A DNA stretch of 26,814 nt from a virus. The notes under the pieces were generated by a model, which worked only from the letters and a program-made list of their open reading frames with translations, had not been told where the DNA came from and made no database searches. Position numbers and translations under genes: made by a program. Location: IMG/VR virus record IMGVR_UViG_3300027734_000267, positions 1 to 26,814 of that record. One strand, written 5' to 3'. Below are positions 15,694-24,228 of this stretch, in pieces. The number at the start of each line of letters is the position of its first letter. Positions within the stretch are counted from its first letter, which is position 1.

Positions 15694-16386
15694 ATGAGTA
15701 ATTACACAAAAAGCACTAACTTTGCGACCAAAGATACTTTACCTGCTGGCGATTCCAATAAGATCGTCAAAGGTACTGAGATTGACACTGAATTCAATAA
15801 CATTGCAACTGCTGTTTCTACTAAAGCAGATACGGCATCTCCTACTTTTACTGGAACCGTGACACTTCCTACCGGAACTGTTGGCGTTACTCAGACTTAT
15901 GGTGATAACGATACTTCTTTAGCTACAACTGCTTTTGTTCAGTCGGCTTTGGCTGCTGTTTATGCAATTATCTATCCTGTTGGTTCAATATATACAAATG
16001 CTTCAGTAAGCACCAATCCTGCAACACTTTTTGGTTTTGGCACTTGGACAGCATTTGGCGCAGGACGGGTGCCTGTTGGCTTTGACTCAAGCAATGTTTT
16101 ATTTGATACGGCTGAAGAAACTGGCGGTAGTGCTAATGCTACTTTGCCAAGCCACACGCATACTGCGACGGTCACTGATCCTGGGCATACGCACACAGTT
16201 GTAGTTACTGTTGCTGGCGGCGGTGGTGTCTTTGGCGGCACATCAGTTGGCGCAGCTTCAAATTCTAATACGACTGCATCCGCAGTCACCGGCATCACCG
16301 TAGCCAACAGCACAGAAGGCGCAAGCGCGACCAATGCGAACTATCAGCCTTACATCACAGTATTTATGTGGAAACGGACTGCGTGA
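15694..16386 (+). CDS. Short tail fibre with collar-type tip
   Basis: 230 aa. After an N-terminal segment (NIATAVSTKADTASPTFTGT, a trimeric fibre motif) comes TSLATTAFVQSALA. The C-terminal half has the collar layout YPVGSIYTNASVSTNPATLF, GRVPVGFD, then His-rich LPSHTHTATVTDPGHTHTV and the ending NYQPYITVFMWKRTA. His-x-His pairs in such tips bind metal in T4 gp12-like proteins. Probably a host-contact fibre attached to the nozzle encoded just before it. AGGGATAA provides the Shine-Dalgarno. Confidence 0.85.
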   Translation: MSNYTKSTNFATKDTLPAGDSNKIVKGTEIDTEFNNIATAVSTKADTASPTFTGTVTLPTGTVGVTQTYGDNDTSLATTAFVQSALAAVYAIIYPVGSIYTNASVSTNPATLFGFGTWTAFGAGRVPVGFDSSNVLFDTAEETGGSANATLPSHTHTATVTDPGHTHTVVVTVAGGGGVFGGTSVGAASNSNTTASAVTGITVANSTEGASATNANYQPYITVFMWKRTA

Positions 16387-16679
16387 AGATTCCTGTAATT
16401 ACAACTGATTATTACATTATCTACACAGAGGATGTAAATGGTTTGTTATTTGTTCACATGGATGTACTTAAATGGACAAAAAGTATCAAGAAAGAATTTA
16501 GTAAAGATTGGAATGATTGGGCTAGAAAACAGAAGCAACCTATATACGCAATGCCGTTTATAGACGATGAAAAGATGATTAAATTTGTTTCAATGATAGG
16601 TTTTAAATTAATTGAGAATCACAACTGTTTGGATGGAATAACTAGAAAGCTGTATCTCTGGAGAGAAAATTATGGGTAG
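16368..16679 (+). CDS. Internal virion protein A-like (T7 gp13 type, GNAT-like)
   Basis: 103 aa. The central part, LLFVHMDVLKWTKSIKKEF, PIYAMPFIDDEKMIKFVSMI and GFKLIENHNCLDG, resembles the reduced acetyltransferase-like fold seen in T7 gp13 and relatives. The position before the other internal proteins agrees. ATG 16368 overlaps the fibre gene by 19 nt; GTG 16383 would overlap only the stop (GTGA), so the start is open. Catalysis is not expected: in T7-like phages gp13 is needed for virion assembly. Confidence 0.62.
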   Translation: METDCVKIPVITTDYYIIYTEDVNGLLFVHMDVLKWTKSIKKEFSKDWNDWARKQKQPIYAMPFIDDEKMIKFVSMIGFKLIENHNCLDGITRKLYLWRENYG

Positions 16680-17709
16680 TATTGTCGGTAGTGTCTTAGG
16701 GTACATGGGAGCAAAGAAGCAAGCATCAGCAATGGAATCTGCTGCTGCTCAATCTGCTGCAGCTCAAACTGAAGCCGCAAGGATCGCCGCTGATGAAGCG
16801 CGATTCCGACCTATTGGTATTACTACCAGGTTTGGTAGCTCTCAATTTGGGTACGACCCTACTACTGGTCGATTATCTTCTGCGGGATATGAGGTTTCTC
16901 CAGAGCTTAGGGGATATCAAGATAGGATCATGGCACTCACTGGTCAGGGTCTTGGCTTTGCCGAACAAGCGCCTGGTCTTTACGCTCCGCTACAAGGTGC
17001 CGCTACTGGACTGTTTAATTTAGGAAATCAGTATCTCGCAGAATCTCCACAACAAGCGGCAGAACGGTATATTTCTCAGCAGCAAGAGCTTTTAGCGCCT
17101 TCCAGAGAGCGCCAATTTGCTCAACTGCAAAACCGTTTATTCCAGACTGGTCGTGGTGGATTAGCCGTAGGCGGCACTGGTGAGCGTCCTAGCGGTGCTG
17201 CGGGTCTTGGTGCCGCTTCTCCTGAGATGGAAGCCTACTACAACGCATTAGCTCAACAAGATGCTCAGTTAGCTGCTCAAGCCATGCAAGCCGGTCAACA
17301 ACAGACTGCCTTTGGTGCCGGACTGTTTGGAACTGGTGCTGGTCTTTTAGGTGGTTATGGTCAAGGTCTGACTGGTGCTTACGCTCCGTTTTCAACTGGC
17401 CTTGGAACTGTTGGAGCAATTGAAAATCTTGGCATTGATCCTCTTAAACTTGGCATGGAATTAGGTGGAAAAGTAGCAAGTCCTACCGGATCAAATGCAC
17501 TGTTATTAAGTGGTATTAACGCCGCGAAAACACTTCAAAGAGCAAATGAGTTAAGCCCGATGGGTGGTTTCCTTCAAGGTTTAGGTAGGTCTGCTGGTGG
17601 ATATGATTTCTCTAACATGAACAATCCATTTAGCGGATTATTTAGTGGAGGATCATCTAGCCCTTACGGTTCTGCTGATTATTTTTCTACCCCGTCAGGG
17701 TTTGAATAA
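16672..17709 (+). CDS. Internal virion protein (T7 gp14-like, DNA ejection)
   Basis: 345 aa. N-terminus MGSIVGSVLGYMGAKKQASA followed by an Ala/Gln-rich helix, then GITTRFGSSQFGYDPTTGRL. It is rich in Gly, Ala and Gln throughout, with hydrophobic Gly-rich stretches (AFGAGLFGTGAGLLGGYGQG) suited to inserting into the host outer membrane during DNA ejection. GGAGAG is the Shine-Dalgarno, and the start overlaps the preceding gene by 8 nt. Called from position and composition; the exact numbering against T7 is uncertain. Confidence 0.75.
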   Translation: MGSIVGSVLGYMGAKKQASAMESAAAQSAAAQTEAARIAADEARFRPIGITTRFGSSQFGYDPTTGRLSSAGYEVSPELRGYQDRIMALTGQGLGFAEQAPGLYAPLQGAATGLFNLGNQYLAESPQQAAERYISQQQELLAPSRERQFAQLQNRLFQTGRGGLAVGGTGERPSGAAGLGAASPEMEAYYNALAQQDAQLAAQAMQAGQQQTAFGAGLFGTGAGLLGGYGQGLTGAYAPFSTGLGTVGAIENLGIDPLKLGMELGGKVASPTGSNALLLSGINAAKTLQRANELSPMGGFLQGLGRSAGGYDFSNMNNPFSGLFSGGSSSPYGSADYFSTPSGFE

Positions 17710-17725
17710 TTAAAAAAGGTCAATC

Positions 17726-18964
17726 ATGGCACAAGACTCAATCGTAGGCGGTTTGTTTGGATTAACTCCTGAGATGTATCAGCGTTCCCAACAGGCCGAA
17801 GATCAACAGGAAGCAATGCAATTTGCTCAACTCAGTCCATTCCAACAAGCGTCTGCTGGCTTCTATTCCGCTGGCCGTGGTCTTGGTCGCGGTATTGGAT
17901 CTATGCTTGGCGCTGAAGATCCTCAGTTACGGATGATTGCTCAACAACAGCAGATTCTTCGTAACATTGACCCTAATGATCCTGAGTCACTTGCTCAAGG
18001 TGCTAGGATGGCCTCTGAGATGGGTAATGCTAGGCTTGCTGCTGTTCTGGCAGAACAACAACGAAAGGTTCTTGAATCTGCATCTCTTGTTGCACAACGT
18101 GTTGCAGCAGCCACCAGAGAAAAACAAACTGCAATTCCAACGAATATTCAAGAAGCACAATATGTTGCTAATTTGCGGAATAATCGTAATCAAATTTCAG
18201 CATTACCTGATTCTGAAGAAAAAACTGCTGCATTAGCTAATATTGATGCTCAACTCGCACAGTTAATTAAAATTGAAAAACCAATGACTTTTGGCGCTGA
18301 GCGCGAGTCCATTGCTTTTGAATTATATAAAAAAAGGGTGTCTGATTTAAATCAAAATGAGATTGCTGAAGTCAATCGTCGAGCTGAAGCATCCGCTACT
18401 GGACGAGCCAAAGCTGGCGCTACTCAAGTTCTTGTTCCGGGCTTAAAAGATTTAAAGACCATTACTACACTTCGCAATGAGATACAAGATACTATTAAAG
18501 ATGATTTAAAGGTTGTTAAGACTACTCAACAAGCACTTGAGCAACTTGATATATCAATGAAAAAAAATAACTTTGCATCATTTAATGCTGCAAGGGTTCA
18601 ATTAGCAAGGGCAATCGGTGGCGGTGGAGATTTAGCAATTAAAGAAATTCAAGCTGCTGGTGGCGATCCGTCACTTATTGGCAAATTTACAGATGTCACA
18701 TCTACTTTGTTTACTGGAACTCCATCTATTGAAACGCAAAATCAAATTAAAACCACGCTAAATGCTTTAAAAGCTGTTGCGACAAATAGGGCAAATAACG
18801 AGATACAAACTCAACGTGATTTAGCTGTTGCAGAAGGACATAAGCCAAAAAACATTGCTAATGTTTATAAGTTTAAAGAGCTTGAAACTGTTTCTCCAAC
18901 AAACTTGACTCCTGCCGAACAAGCGGCGGCAGAATTAGAAAGACGTCGATCACAACCAAAATAA
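17726..18964 (+). CDS. Internal virion protein (T7 gp15-like position)
   Basis: 412 aa, much shorter than T7 gp15 (about 750 aa). N-terminus: MAQDSIVGGLFGLTPEMYQR, Gln-rich helical with SPFQQASAGFYSAGRGLGRG. Residues about 70-120 (LRNIDPNDPESLAQGARMAS) are a recurrent feature of such proteins. A long helical middle and a conserved-looking Gly-rich AIGGGGDLAIKEIQAAGGDP follow. Probably an inner-core protein that forms the periplasmic part of the ejection channel. Inferred from place between gp14-like and gp16-like genes. Confidence 0.7.
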   Translation: MAQDSIVGGLFGLTPEMYQRSQQAEDQQEAMQFAQLSPFQQASAGFYSAGRGLGRGIGSMLGAEDPQLRMIAQQQQILRNIDPNDPESLAQGARMASEMGNARLAAVLAEQQRKVLESASLVAQRVAAATREKQTAIPTNIQEAQYVANLRNNRNQISALPDSEEKTAALANIDAQLAQLIKIEKPMTFGAERESIAFELYKKRVSDLNQNEIAEVNRRAEASATGRAKAGATQVLVPGLKDLKTITTLRNEIQDTIKDDLKVVKTTQQALEQLDISMKKNNFASFNAARVQLARAIGGGGDLAIKEIQAAGGDPSLIGKFTDVTSTLFTGTPSIETQNQIKTTLNALKAVATNRANNEIQTQRDLAVAEGHKPKNIANVYKFKELETVSPTNLTPAEQAAAELERRRSQPK

Positions 18965-18978
18965 CCTCAAGGTGACAT

Positions 18979-21609
18979 ATGAGTGTAGATTATTCAAAGC
19001 TATCTGACGCAGAACTTGAGGCTCTTGCTGCCGGTGATTACTCAAAGTTATCAGATGCTACATTGATGTCTTTGGCTGGAGAGCCGTCTGGTGACTATAA
19101 AGCCGAGGCCGCTAGAAAAGGCTTTGCAGGTAGTATCGCAACAGGTCTTGCTGCTGGTGGTTCTGCATTAGGCGCTGAGTCTGCCATGCAAAGAGCAATG
19201 GCAAGATCAATGGGAGTTAATGTTCCTGAGACTCCATTGGTTAATCCAGCGCAAGCGTTTACTCAAATTAGAAAGTCTGTATATGACCCGCTGATGTCTT
19301 TTTTAGGATCTACTGGCGCTCAACCACAAACTGGAACTGAAAAAATTATTGGTGCCGGAATTGAATCTGTTACTTCTCCTGAAAGTTATTTGTTTCCAGG
19401 TCTTTCTGCCGCAAGGAGAATGGGATTATTTGGTCAGGCAGTTACTCGTCCAGTTGAGGCCGCAGCCATTGGTGCTGGCGCAGAAGGTGGGGCGCAAGCT
19501 GGTCGATTTGCAGGTCAAAAGATTGGAGCACCTACGGCTGGTGAAATCGTAGGTAGTTTTATTGGCGGCGGCGCGGCGCAGTCTTTAGTTGGTTTTGTAC
19601 CAAGACTGACCCCTGCTGCACAAGCACTTAAAACAAAACTGGATTCTTTCTCAGGTAGAGTTCCACAGGATGAGCTTACTAGAGATATTGATTCTCGTAT
19701 AAACAATATCTTTATTGCTGCTGCCGCCGCAGATCCTAAGTTTGCATCTGTTATAGAGGATGCTGTTAAGGCTCAAAAGGGCGTGTCTATTAAGGCTCCT
19801 GGCGCAGAATCTGTTGAATTGCCTATCAATGCTGTATTGGCAAATAATCCTGTAATCAACAACTTTATTCAAGGTTTGGCTGCTAAAGATCCGGTATTCA
19901 GGGCTAATTACTCAGATCAATTTGAACGCGCAAAAGCAGCTTTAACTTTAAATCAGATGCGCCTTTTTGGTGATCCATCGAAGGCAGAATTAAGTATTTC
20001 AGTACCTAAAGCAGAAAAACCAGTTGAAAGAAAAATACGTTCTATTGATGAACAGATAGCGGACATTTCAAATATTGAAACTGTTGATCCATTTACTTTT
20101 GGTCAAAAGATTTCATCGCTTATAACCAAGAAAGAAGATGACGCAAGGGCGCTTGTCAGGCCGCTTTATCAGGAAGCATTTGATATCGCCGCTAAAAATA
20201 AAGTTGAATTACCTGCCGCTTCTGTTGGAGATATTTACAACTTTGTTGCCAGCGAAAAAGCGTCTGATATTTTTAAGACGTTTCCTAGCATTTATTCTAA
20301 AGTTAAATCCAGATTTGCTCCTGCTGAGGTTGAAACACCTGTAATTCTTGGCGCTAAAGGAGAGGAATTAACTGGCGGTGTTAAACAAATGTTTGCTCCT
20401 GCTGGAGTAGATGATCTTGATTCTCTTAAAAGGGAAATCAATCGTCAACTTCGTAAGACAAATGAACCGTCTGAGATTAGGCTTTTAGGAACATTGAAAG
20501 ACAAGGTTAATTCAACCATTGAAAGTCTTGACCAGAACTTTGTTGCTGCTTATAAAAATGCAGACAAAGAATATTTCAAGAAGGTTGGTCTTCCTTTTGA
20601 TTCCTTTACCTTACAAAACGTAGACAGGAAAAAGTTTAACGAACAGATTGCACCGGCAATTATTGGAAACAAGTCCAATGTAATTGATTTCATAAACGCC
20701 GTTGGTGATGATGGTGTGAGGCTTGTTAAAGATGCTTATCTTGATAATTTTGCTAAAAGCTCGTTAAGGAATGACATTATCAATCCTCAACTTGCGAACA
20801 AATGGATTGAAAAAAACAAAGGTGGAATGTCATTAGTTCCTGGTCTTGAAGATGAAGTTAGGGCTGCTGTTGGTGACGTTCAAAAACTTAATGATTATAA
20901 AAATCGTCTTAACGCAAACTTTACAAAGATTGCCGGTGACGAATTATTGAGACTTGAGGGAAAGAACACTCAACAACTTGTTAGTTCTATGTATGGATCA
21001 AGAGAGTTTACTGATGGATTTTTGCGTAAATACGGTGGGAATAAAGATAACTTAAATGCTGTAAGGTCGTTTATGCTGGATGACATTGTTAATTCTGGAG
21101 ATCCTTTATCAGTATTAAATGATCGTAATAAATCAGCGATCTTTAATCGTGTATTTGGCGCTACATATTCAGAAAAAGTTAAAGACTTTGCTATTGCAGC
21201 AGATCGTTTAACTAGAGATATAACTAACGTACCTTTCCGTGGAGAAACGGTACCTAAGACTCCTATTGAGCAAATGATTGGTGTTCCACCTGAAACTATT
21301 TTATCTAGGTTCTATAACCCTATTTCAGGGCCAGTTTATGCAATGAGTTATATTTTTAGTAAATTTTGGGCTAAACAAGCGTTAGAGGGAACAGAGCAAA
21401 AGTTGAAAGATATTTTGCTTAATCCAAAAGACGCGATGAAAGTTATGTCAATTGTTGCGCCGCAAGCAAAAACGATTGATCCAAAAAAGGTAAAAGAAGC
21501 TACTGATGTTATGACTAGATATGGAATTGATTATGTTAATGCCGCTACTAGAGACTTTTTAACTGGCGGTGCTCGAGGTCAAGTACAGCAAATGCAATCC
21601 GAGGAATAA
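18979..21609 (+). CDS. Large internal virion protein (T7 gp16-like position)
   Basis: 876 aa, the largest protein in the window. It begins with two copies of DYSKLSDA (residues 4-11 and 20-27), giving a short tandem repeat. Gly/Ala-rich hydrophobic stretches follow, then a long charged helical body. No transglycosylase (SLT) motif is visible, though T7 gp16 carries one at its N-terminus; T7 gp16 is also larger, about 1,300 aa. AAGGTGA gives a strong Shine-Dalgarno. Presumed to be ejected with the DNA. Role inferred from position, size and composition. Confidence 0.7.
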   Translation: MSVDYSKLSDAELEALAAGDYSKLSDATLMSLAGEPSGDYKAEAARKGFAGSIATGLAAGGSALGAESAMQRAMARSMGVNVPETPLVNPAQAFTQIRKSVYDPLMSFLGSTGAQPQTGTEKIIGAGIESVTSPESYLFPGLSAARRMGLFGQAVTRPVEAAAIGAGAEGGAQAGRFAGQKIGAPTAGEIVGSFIGGGAAQSLVGFVPRLTPAAQALKTKLDSFSGRVPQDELTRDIDSRINNIFIAAAAADPKFASVIEDAVKAQKGVSIKAPGAESVELPINAVLANNPVINNFIQGLAAKDPVFRANYSDQFERAKAALTLNQMRLFGDPSKAELSISVPKAEKPVERKIRSIDEQIADISNIETVDPFTFGQKISSLITKKEDDARALVRPLYQEAFDIAAKNKVELPAASVGDIYNFVASEKASDIFKTFPSIYSKVKSRFAPAEVETPVILGAKGEELTGGVKQMFAPAGVDDLDSLKREINRQLRKTNEPSEIRLLGTLKDKVNSTIESLDQNFVAAYKNADKEYFKKVGLPFDSFTLQNVDRKKFNEQIAPAIIGNKSNVIDFINAVGDDGVRLVKDAYLDNFAKSSLRNDIINPQLANKWIEKNKGGMSLVPGLEDEVRAAVGDVQKLNDYKNRLNANFTKIAGDELLRLEGKNTQQLVSSMYGSREFTDGFLRKYGGNKDNLNAVRSFMLDDIVNSGDPLSVLNDRNKSAIFNRVFGATYSEKVKDFAIAADRLTRDITNVPFRGETVPKTPIEQMIGVPPETILSRFYNPISGPVYAMSYIFSKFWAKQALEGTEQKLKDILLNPKDAMKVMSIVAPQAKTIDPKKVKEATDVMTRYGIDYVNAATRDFLTGGARGQVQQMQSEE

Positions 21610-21611
21610 TC

Positions 21612-21836
21612 ATGAACGAAATCAGCCATCGTGAGATATACGAACGACTTATAGCAGTAGAGAAAAAAGTAGATCGCGTCGAGGAAAACACCGCAGGTAT
21701 GGTTAAGGCATTTGAAGCAGCCAGCGGTGCGTTTCTTGTTCTTGATTGGTTGGCTAAGTTTGCAAAGCCATTGATTGTGATTGGTACATTTATCGGTGGA
21801 CTTATTATCGCAATTCAATCATTTAAGGTTAAGTGA
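21612..21836 (+). CDS. Single-TM holin-like protein (XhlA type)
   Basis: 74 aa. N-terminal amphipathic coiled coil HREIYERLIAVEKKVDRVEE and then one membrane segment KPLIVIGTFIGGLIIAIQSF, C-terminus basic. This matches the layout of the XhlA-type haemolysin/holin accessory proteins. It is located directly before a three-TM holin and the endolysin. It may regulate or assist pore formation. The start follows the preceding stop by 2 nt. Confidence 0.72.
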   Translation: MNEISHREIYERLIAVEKKVDRVEENTAGMVKAFEAASGAFLVLDWLAKFAKPLIVIGTFIGGLIIAIQSFKVK

Positions 21837-21840
21837 TCCA

Positions 21841-22326
21841 ATGATTACTCTATTATCTACTCTCGTATCTTTCCTCGCTGGTGGTTTACCTAAACTGTTA
21901 GATTTCTTCCAGGATAAGTCCGATAAAAAACATGAATTAGCTCTTGCTCAGATCCAGAGAGAAAAAGAGTTAGAGGCTATGAAATTAGGCTTCCTGTCTC
22001 AACAGAAAGTAGAGGAAATCCGCACCGATCAGATTGCTTTACAGACCGCTGTTCAAGAGCGTGAGTCTCTTTATAAGCACGACATTGAGATCGGTAAAGG
22101 TGCAAGTCAGTGGGTTGTTAATGCTAGGACTATGGTTCGCCCTGGTATTACATACGGTCTTTTTATGCTGTTTTGCTTTGTAGAGATTGCTGGTTTTGTT
22201 TATGCATGGAAGATGGGTGCGGAATTCACCGTAATGTTAGATCAACTTTGGGATGACGAAACTCAGATTATCTGGTCTTCTGTCGTGGCTTTTTGGTTTG
22301 GAACCCAGGCGTTTAGTAAGAAATGA
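21841..22326 (+). CDS. Three-TM holin (GTA_holin-like)
   Basis: 161 aa from ATG 21841. A 20-residue longer version from 21781 is possible but lies inside the previous gene and lacks a ribosome site. The first hydrophobic segment ITLLSTLVSFLAGGLPKLLD leads to a charged helix (KHELALAQIQREKELEAMKL). The conserved-type WVVNARTMVRPGITYGLFML and the terminal QIIWSSVVAFWFGTQAF carry the other two membrane segments. The 'RPxxT...FG(T)xAF' pattern is that of 3-TM holins known from gene transfer agents and phages. It times release of the endolysin. Ends in ATGA overlap with the endolysin gene. Confidence 0.8.
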   Translation: MITLLSTLVSFLAGGLPKLLDFFQDKSDKKHELALAQIQREKELEAMKLGFLSQQKVEEIRTDQIALQTAVQERESLYKHDIEIGKGASQWVVNARTMVRPGITYGLFMLFCFVEIAGFVYAWKMGAEFTVMLDQLWDDETQIIWSSVVAFWFGTQAFSKK

Positions 22327-22802
22327 ACGTAAGCCCTGAAGCCATTAGGGTTATTAAACACCATGAGGGTATTAAGTTAAAACCTTACCGTTGTCCTGCC
22401 TTGCTTTGGACTGTCGGAGTTGGGCATGTAATAGATCCTTCGCATATATCCGTCAAATTCGAGGATAGGAAGGCTCTGGCGATACCGGAAGGTTGGGATA
22501 GGATACTGACACCAGATGAAGTGGATAATCTCCTTAAAAACGATTTACAGCGGTTTGAACAGGGTGTTTTACGACTTTGCCCTAGTTATCTTACTCAGTG
22601 GCGCTTTGATGCGCTTGTGTCATTTAGTTTCAACGTAGGATTAGGGAATCTACAAAGGTCTACGCTCAGGATGAAACATAATCGAGGCGATTTTGATGGC
22701 GCAGCAGACTCGTTTATGATGTGGACTAAAGCAGGTGGTCGAGAGTTACCTGGATTAGTCAAAAGACGTAAAGACGAGCGAAGCATATATCTAATGGGAT
22801 GA
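22323..22802 (+). CDS. Endolysin, GH24 lysozyme
   Basis: 159 aa, no signal peptide or SAR segment, so it needs the holin for export. Active-site region: E15 in HHEGIK, C24 in YRCPA and T30 in WTVGVGH. T4 lysozyme has E11, D20, T26 with the same spacing (9 and 6). The middle Asp is Cys here, which occurs in many phage GH24 enzymes, and Cys substitution is reported to be tolerated in T4 lysozyme. The core WRFDALVSFSFNVGLGNLQR and GLVKRRKDERSIYL match the family. Starts by ATGA overlap with the holin. Confidence 0.93.
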   Translation: MNVSPEAIRVIKHHEGIKLKPYRCPALLWTVGVGHVIDPSHISVKFEDRKALAIPEGWDRILTPDEVDNLLKNDLQRFEQGVLRLCPSYLTQWRFDALVSFSFNVGLGNLQRSTLRMKHNRGDFDGAADSFMMWTKAGGRELPGLVKRRKDERSIYLMG

Positions 22803-22803
22803 C

Positions 22804-23127
22804 ATGCTTGTTACTGAACAGTCTATCAAAGCGTCTTACAATCTTTTAAAAAAGACTGCTTTCAAAGACATACGGCTTCCTGTTAAAGTAAGGTTTAAAG
22901 CTCTTAACATGGAGAAGTTTTGGGGGCTTTATTACTGGCCCGACCAAGTTTTAGTAGTCAATAAAAAAGCAAAAACAATCGAAGACGTATTAAAGATCGT
23001 CGCACATGAAATGATCCATGCTGCGTTAGAACAAAACGCTGACTGTGATCATCACTTACACGATGCGAACTTCTACGCACTTGCTGAGATAGTTTGCAAA
23101 GAAATGGGATGGAAGGGCGGAATATGA
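22804..23127 (+). CDS. SprT-like zinc metalloprotease
   Basis: 107 aa. HEMIH at residues 68-72 is an HExxH zinc motif. A third ligand is probably among the His in DHHLHDANFYAL (83-90), as in SprT-type domains ('HGxxF'). The N-terminal region has the SprT-like GLYYWPDQVLVVNKKAK. Such small proteases are common in phage genomes near lysis genes, but their substrate is unknown. The start lies 1 nt after the lysozyme stop. No zinc-ribbon C-terminus as in cellular SprT. The stop overlaps the next start (ATGA). Confidence 0.75.
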   Translation: MLVTEQSIKASYNLLKKTAFKDIRLPVKVRFKALNMEKFWGLYYWPDQVLVVNKKAKTIEDVLKIVAHEMIHAALEQNADCDHHLHDANFYALAEIVCKEMGWKGGI

Positions 23128-24101
23128 AATCAAATTTTACTGATCAGCAATTCATAGATGCTTGGAACAAACTTAAATCAACGGCTGAAGTTGCAAAATA
23201 TTTTAATCTTGCAGAATCTAATGTCCGTAGAAGACGTAGACGTATGGAAAAAAAATATGAAATTATTCTTCCTACGTTTGATAAATTGCACAGAGAAAAA
23301 TACGATCAAACAATGCTCATTACAGCAGATCGTGTAGAGGTTAAGTTAAAAGTAAAAGACGGTGTTATTTTAGTGGCTGGTGATCAACATTACTGGCCTG
23401 ATAGCGTTCCGGTAATGCACAAGGCTTATGTTTACTTAGCTAAAAAGTTTAAACCTTTTGCTTTGATCTGGAATGGCGATGCTTTTGATGGATCTTCCAT
23501 TAGTCGTTTTCCGTCTATTGGGTGGGAGTCTAAACCTTCGGTAGCTGAAGAAATTGAAGCAGTACAGGATAGGTCTAGGGAGATTTTAAAAGCCTCTCCC
23601 AATTCAAAGAGAATCTGGACGGCAGGTAATCATGACTTAAGGATGGAAAGTCGTATTGCTACTAACCTTCCTGAGTTGCGAAACTTAAAAGGTGTGCATC
23701 TTAAAGACCATATCCCTGAATGGACACCTGCTTGGTTTGTTACCGTAAACGAAGGGCAACCAAGTCAAACTGAAATCAGACACAGGGAAAACGGTGGTAT
23801 CCACGCTGGATACAACAATACCCTAAAGTCTGGTGTAAGCATTGTTACAGGACACGATCACAGGGCCGATGTTGTAGCTTATGACGATAGAAGGGGCCGC
23901 AGGTATGCGGTACGTCATGGGATGACCGCGGACTCATCTCGAGATCCGCAATTCGTTAATTACCTAGAAGGTAAAAAGACGAACTGGCAGTCAGGATTCG
24001 CTGTTTTAACTTATAAGAATGGAATCCTGCTTCAGCCAGAGTTAGCTCTCAAGTTTGACGAGGATTCTTTTGAGTTCCGTGGTGAGGTGATCCAGGTGTA
24101 A
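23124..24101 (+). CDS. Metallophosphoesterase with N-terminal HTH-like segment
   Basis: 325 aa from ATG 23124 (ATGA overlap, GGGCGGA Shine-Dalgarno). An upstream in-frame ATG at 23094 lies inside the preceding gene. Residues 5-40 resemble a helix-turn-helix (STAEVAKYFNLAESNVRRRR) ending in a run of Arg. Then the calcineurin-type motifs follow in order: GDQH (86-89), NGD (117-119), GNHD (168-171), H227 and GHDH (243-246). This set binds two metal ions. The likely substrate is DNA or a nucleotide. The combination with an HTH suggests a DNA-targeted nuclease or phosphatase, but this is inference. Last + strand gene of the window. Confidence 0.88.
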   Translation: MKSNFTDQQFIDAWNKLKSTAEVAKYFNLAESNVRRRRRRMEKKYEIILPTFDKLHREKYDQTMLITADRVEVKLKVKDGVILVAGDQHYWPDSVPVMHKAYVYLAKKFKPFALIWNGDAFDGSSISRFPSIGWESKPSVAEEIEAVQDRSREILKASPNSKRIWTAGNHDLRMESRIATNLPELRNLKGVHLKDHIPEWTPAWFVTVNEGQPSQTEIRHRENGGIHAGYNNTLKSGVSIVTGHDHRADVVAYDDRRGRRYAVRHGMTADSSRDPQFVNYLEGKKTNWQSGFAVLTYKNGILLQPELALKFDEDSFEFRGEVIQV

Positions 24102-24228
24102 ATTCATATTCTAAATCTAGACACCTAGAAGCCATGTCACACAAGGTATTGGCTTCTTCAGGATCTAGGAATTTAGACAAAATCAAAGTGTCTCTGATTA
24201 CTTGAATATCTTCATAAGATAGTTTCAT
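24049..24228 (-). CDS. 59-aa protein, unknown function
   Basis: Starts MKLSYEDIQVIRDTLILSKF; acidic helical middle (DPEEANTLCDMASRCLDL) and a basic end. GGAGGAGAA directly upstream is an excellent ribosome site. The start overlaps the deaminase stop by ATGA, which supports a real gene. Its 3' end runs 53 nt into the 3' end of the convergent phosphoesterase gene. No family recognised. Confidence 0.6.
   Translation of the reverse strand: MKLSYEDIQVIRDTLILSKFLDPEEANTLCDMASRCLDLEYEFTPGSPHHGTQKNPRQT

Noticed and set aside
22323-22802. Catalytic Asp of the lysozyme replaced by Cys (E15-C24-T30)
   Set aside because: Unusual against T4, but many phage GH24 enzymes have E-C-T and a Cys at this site is reported to be functional, so it is not a defect.
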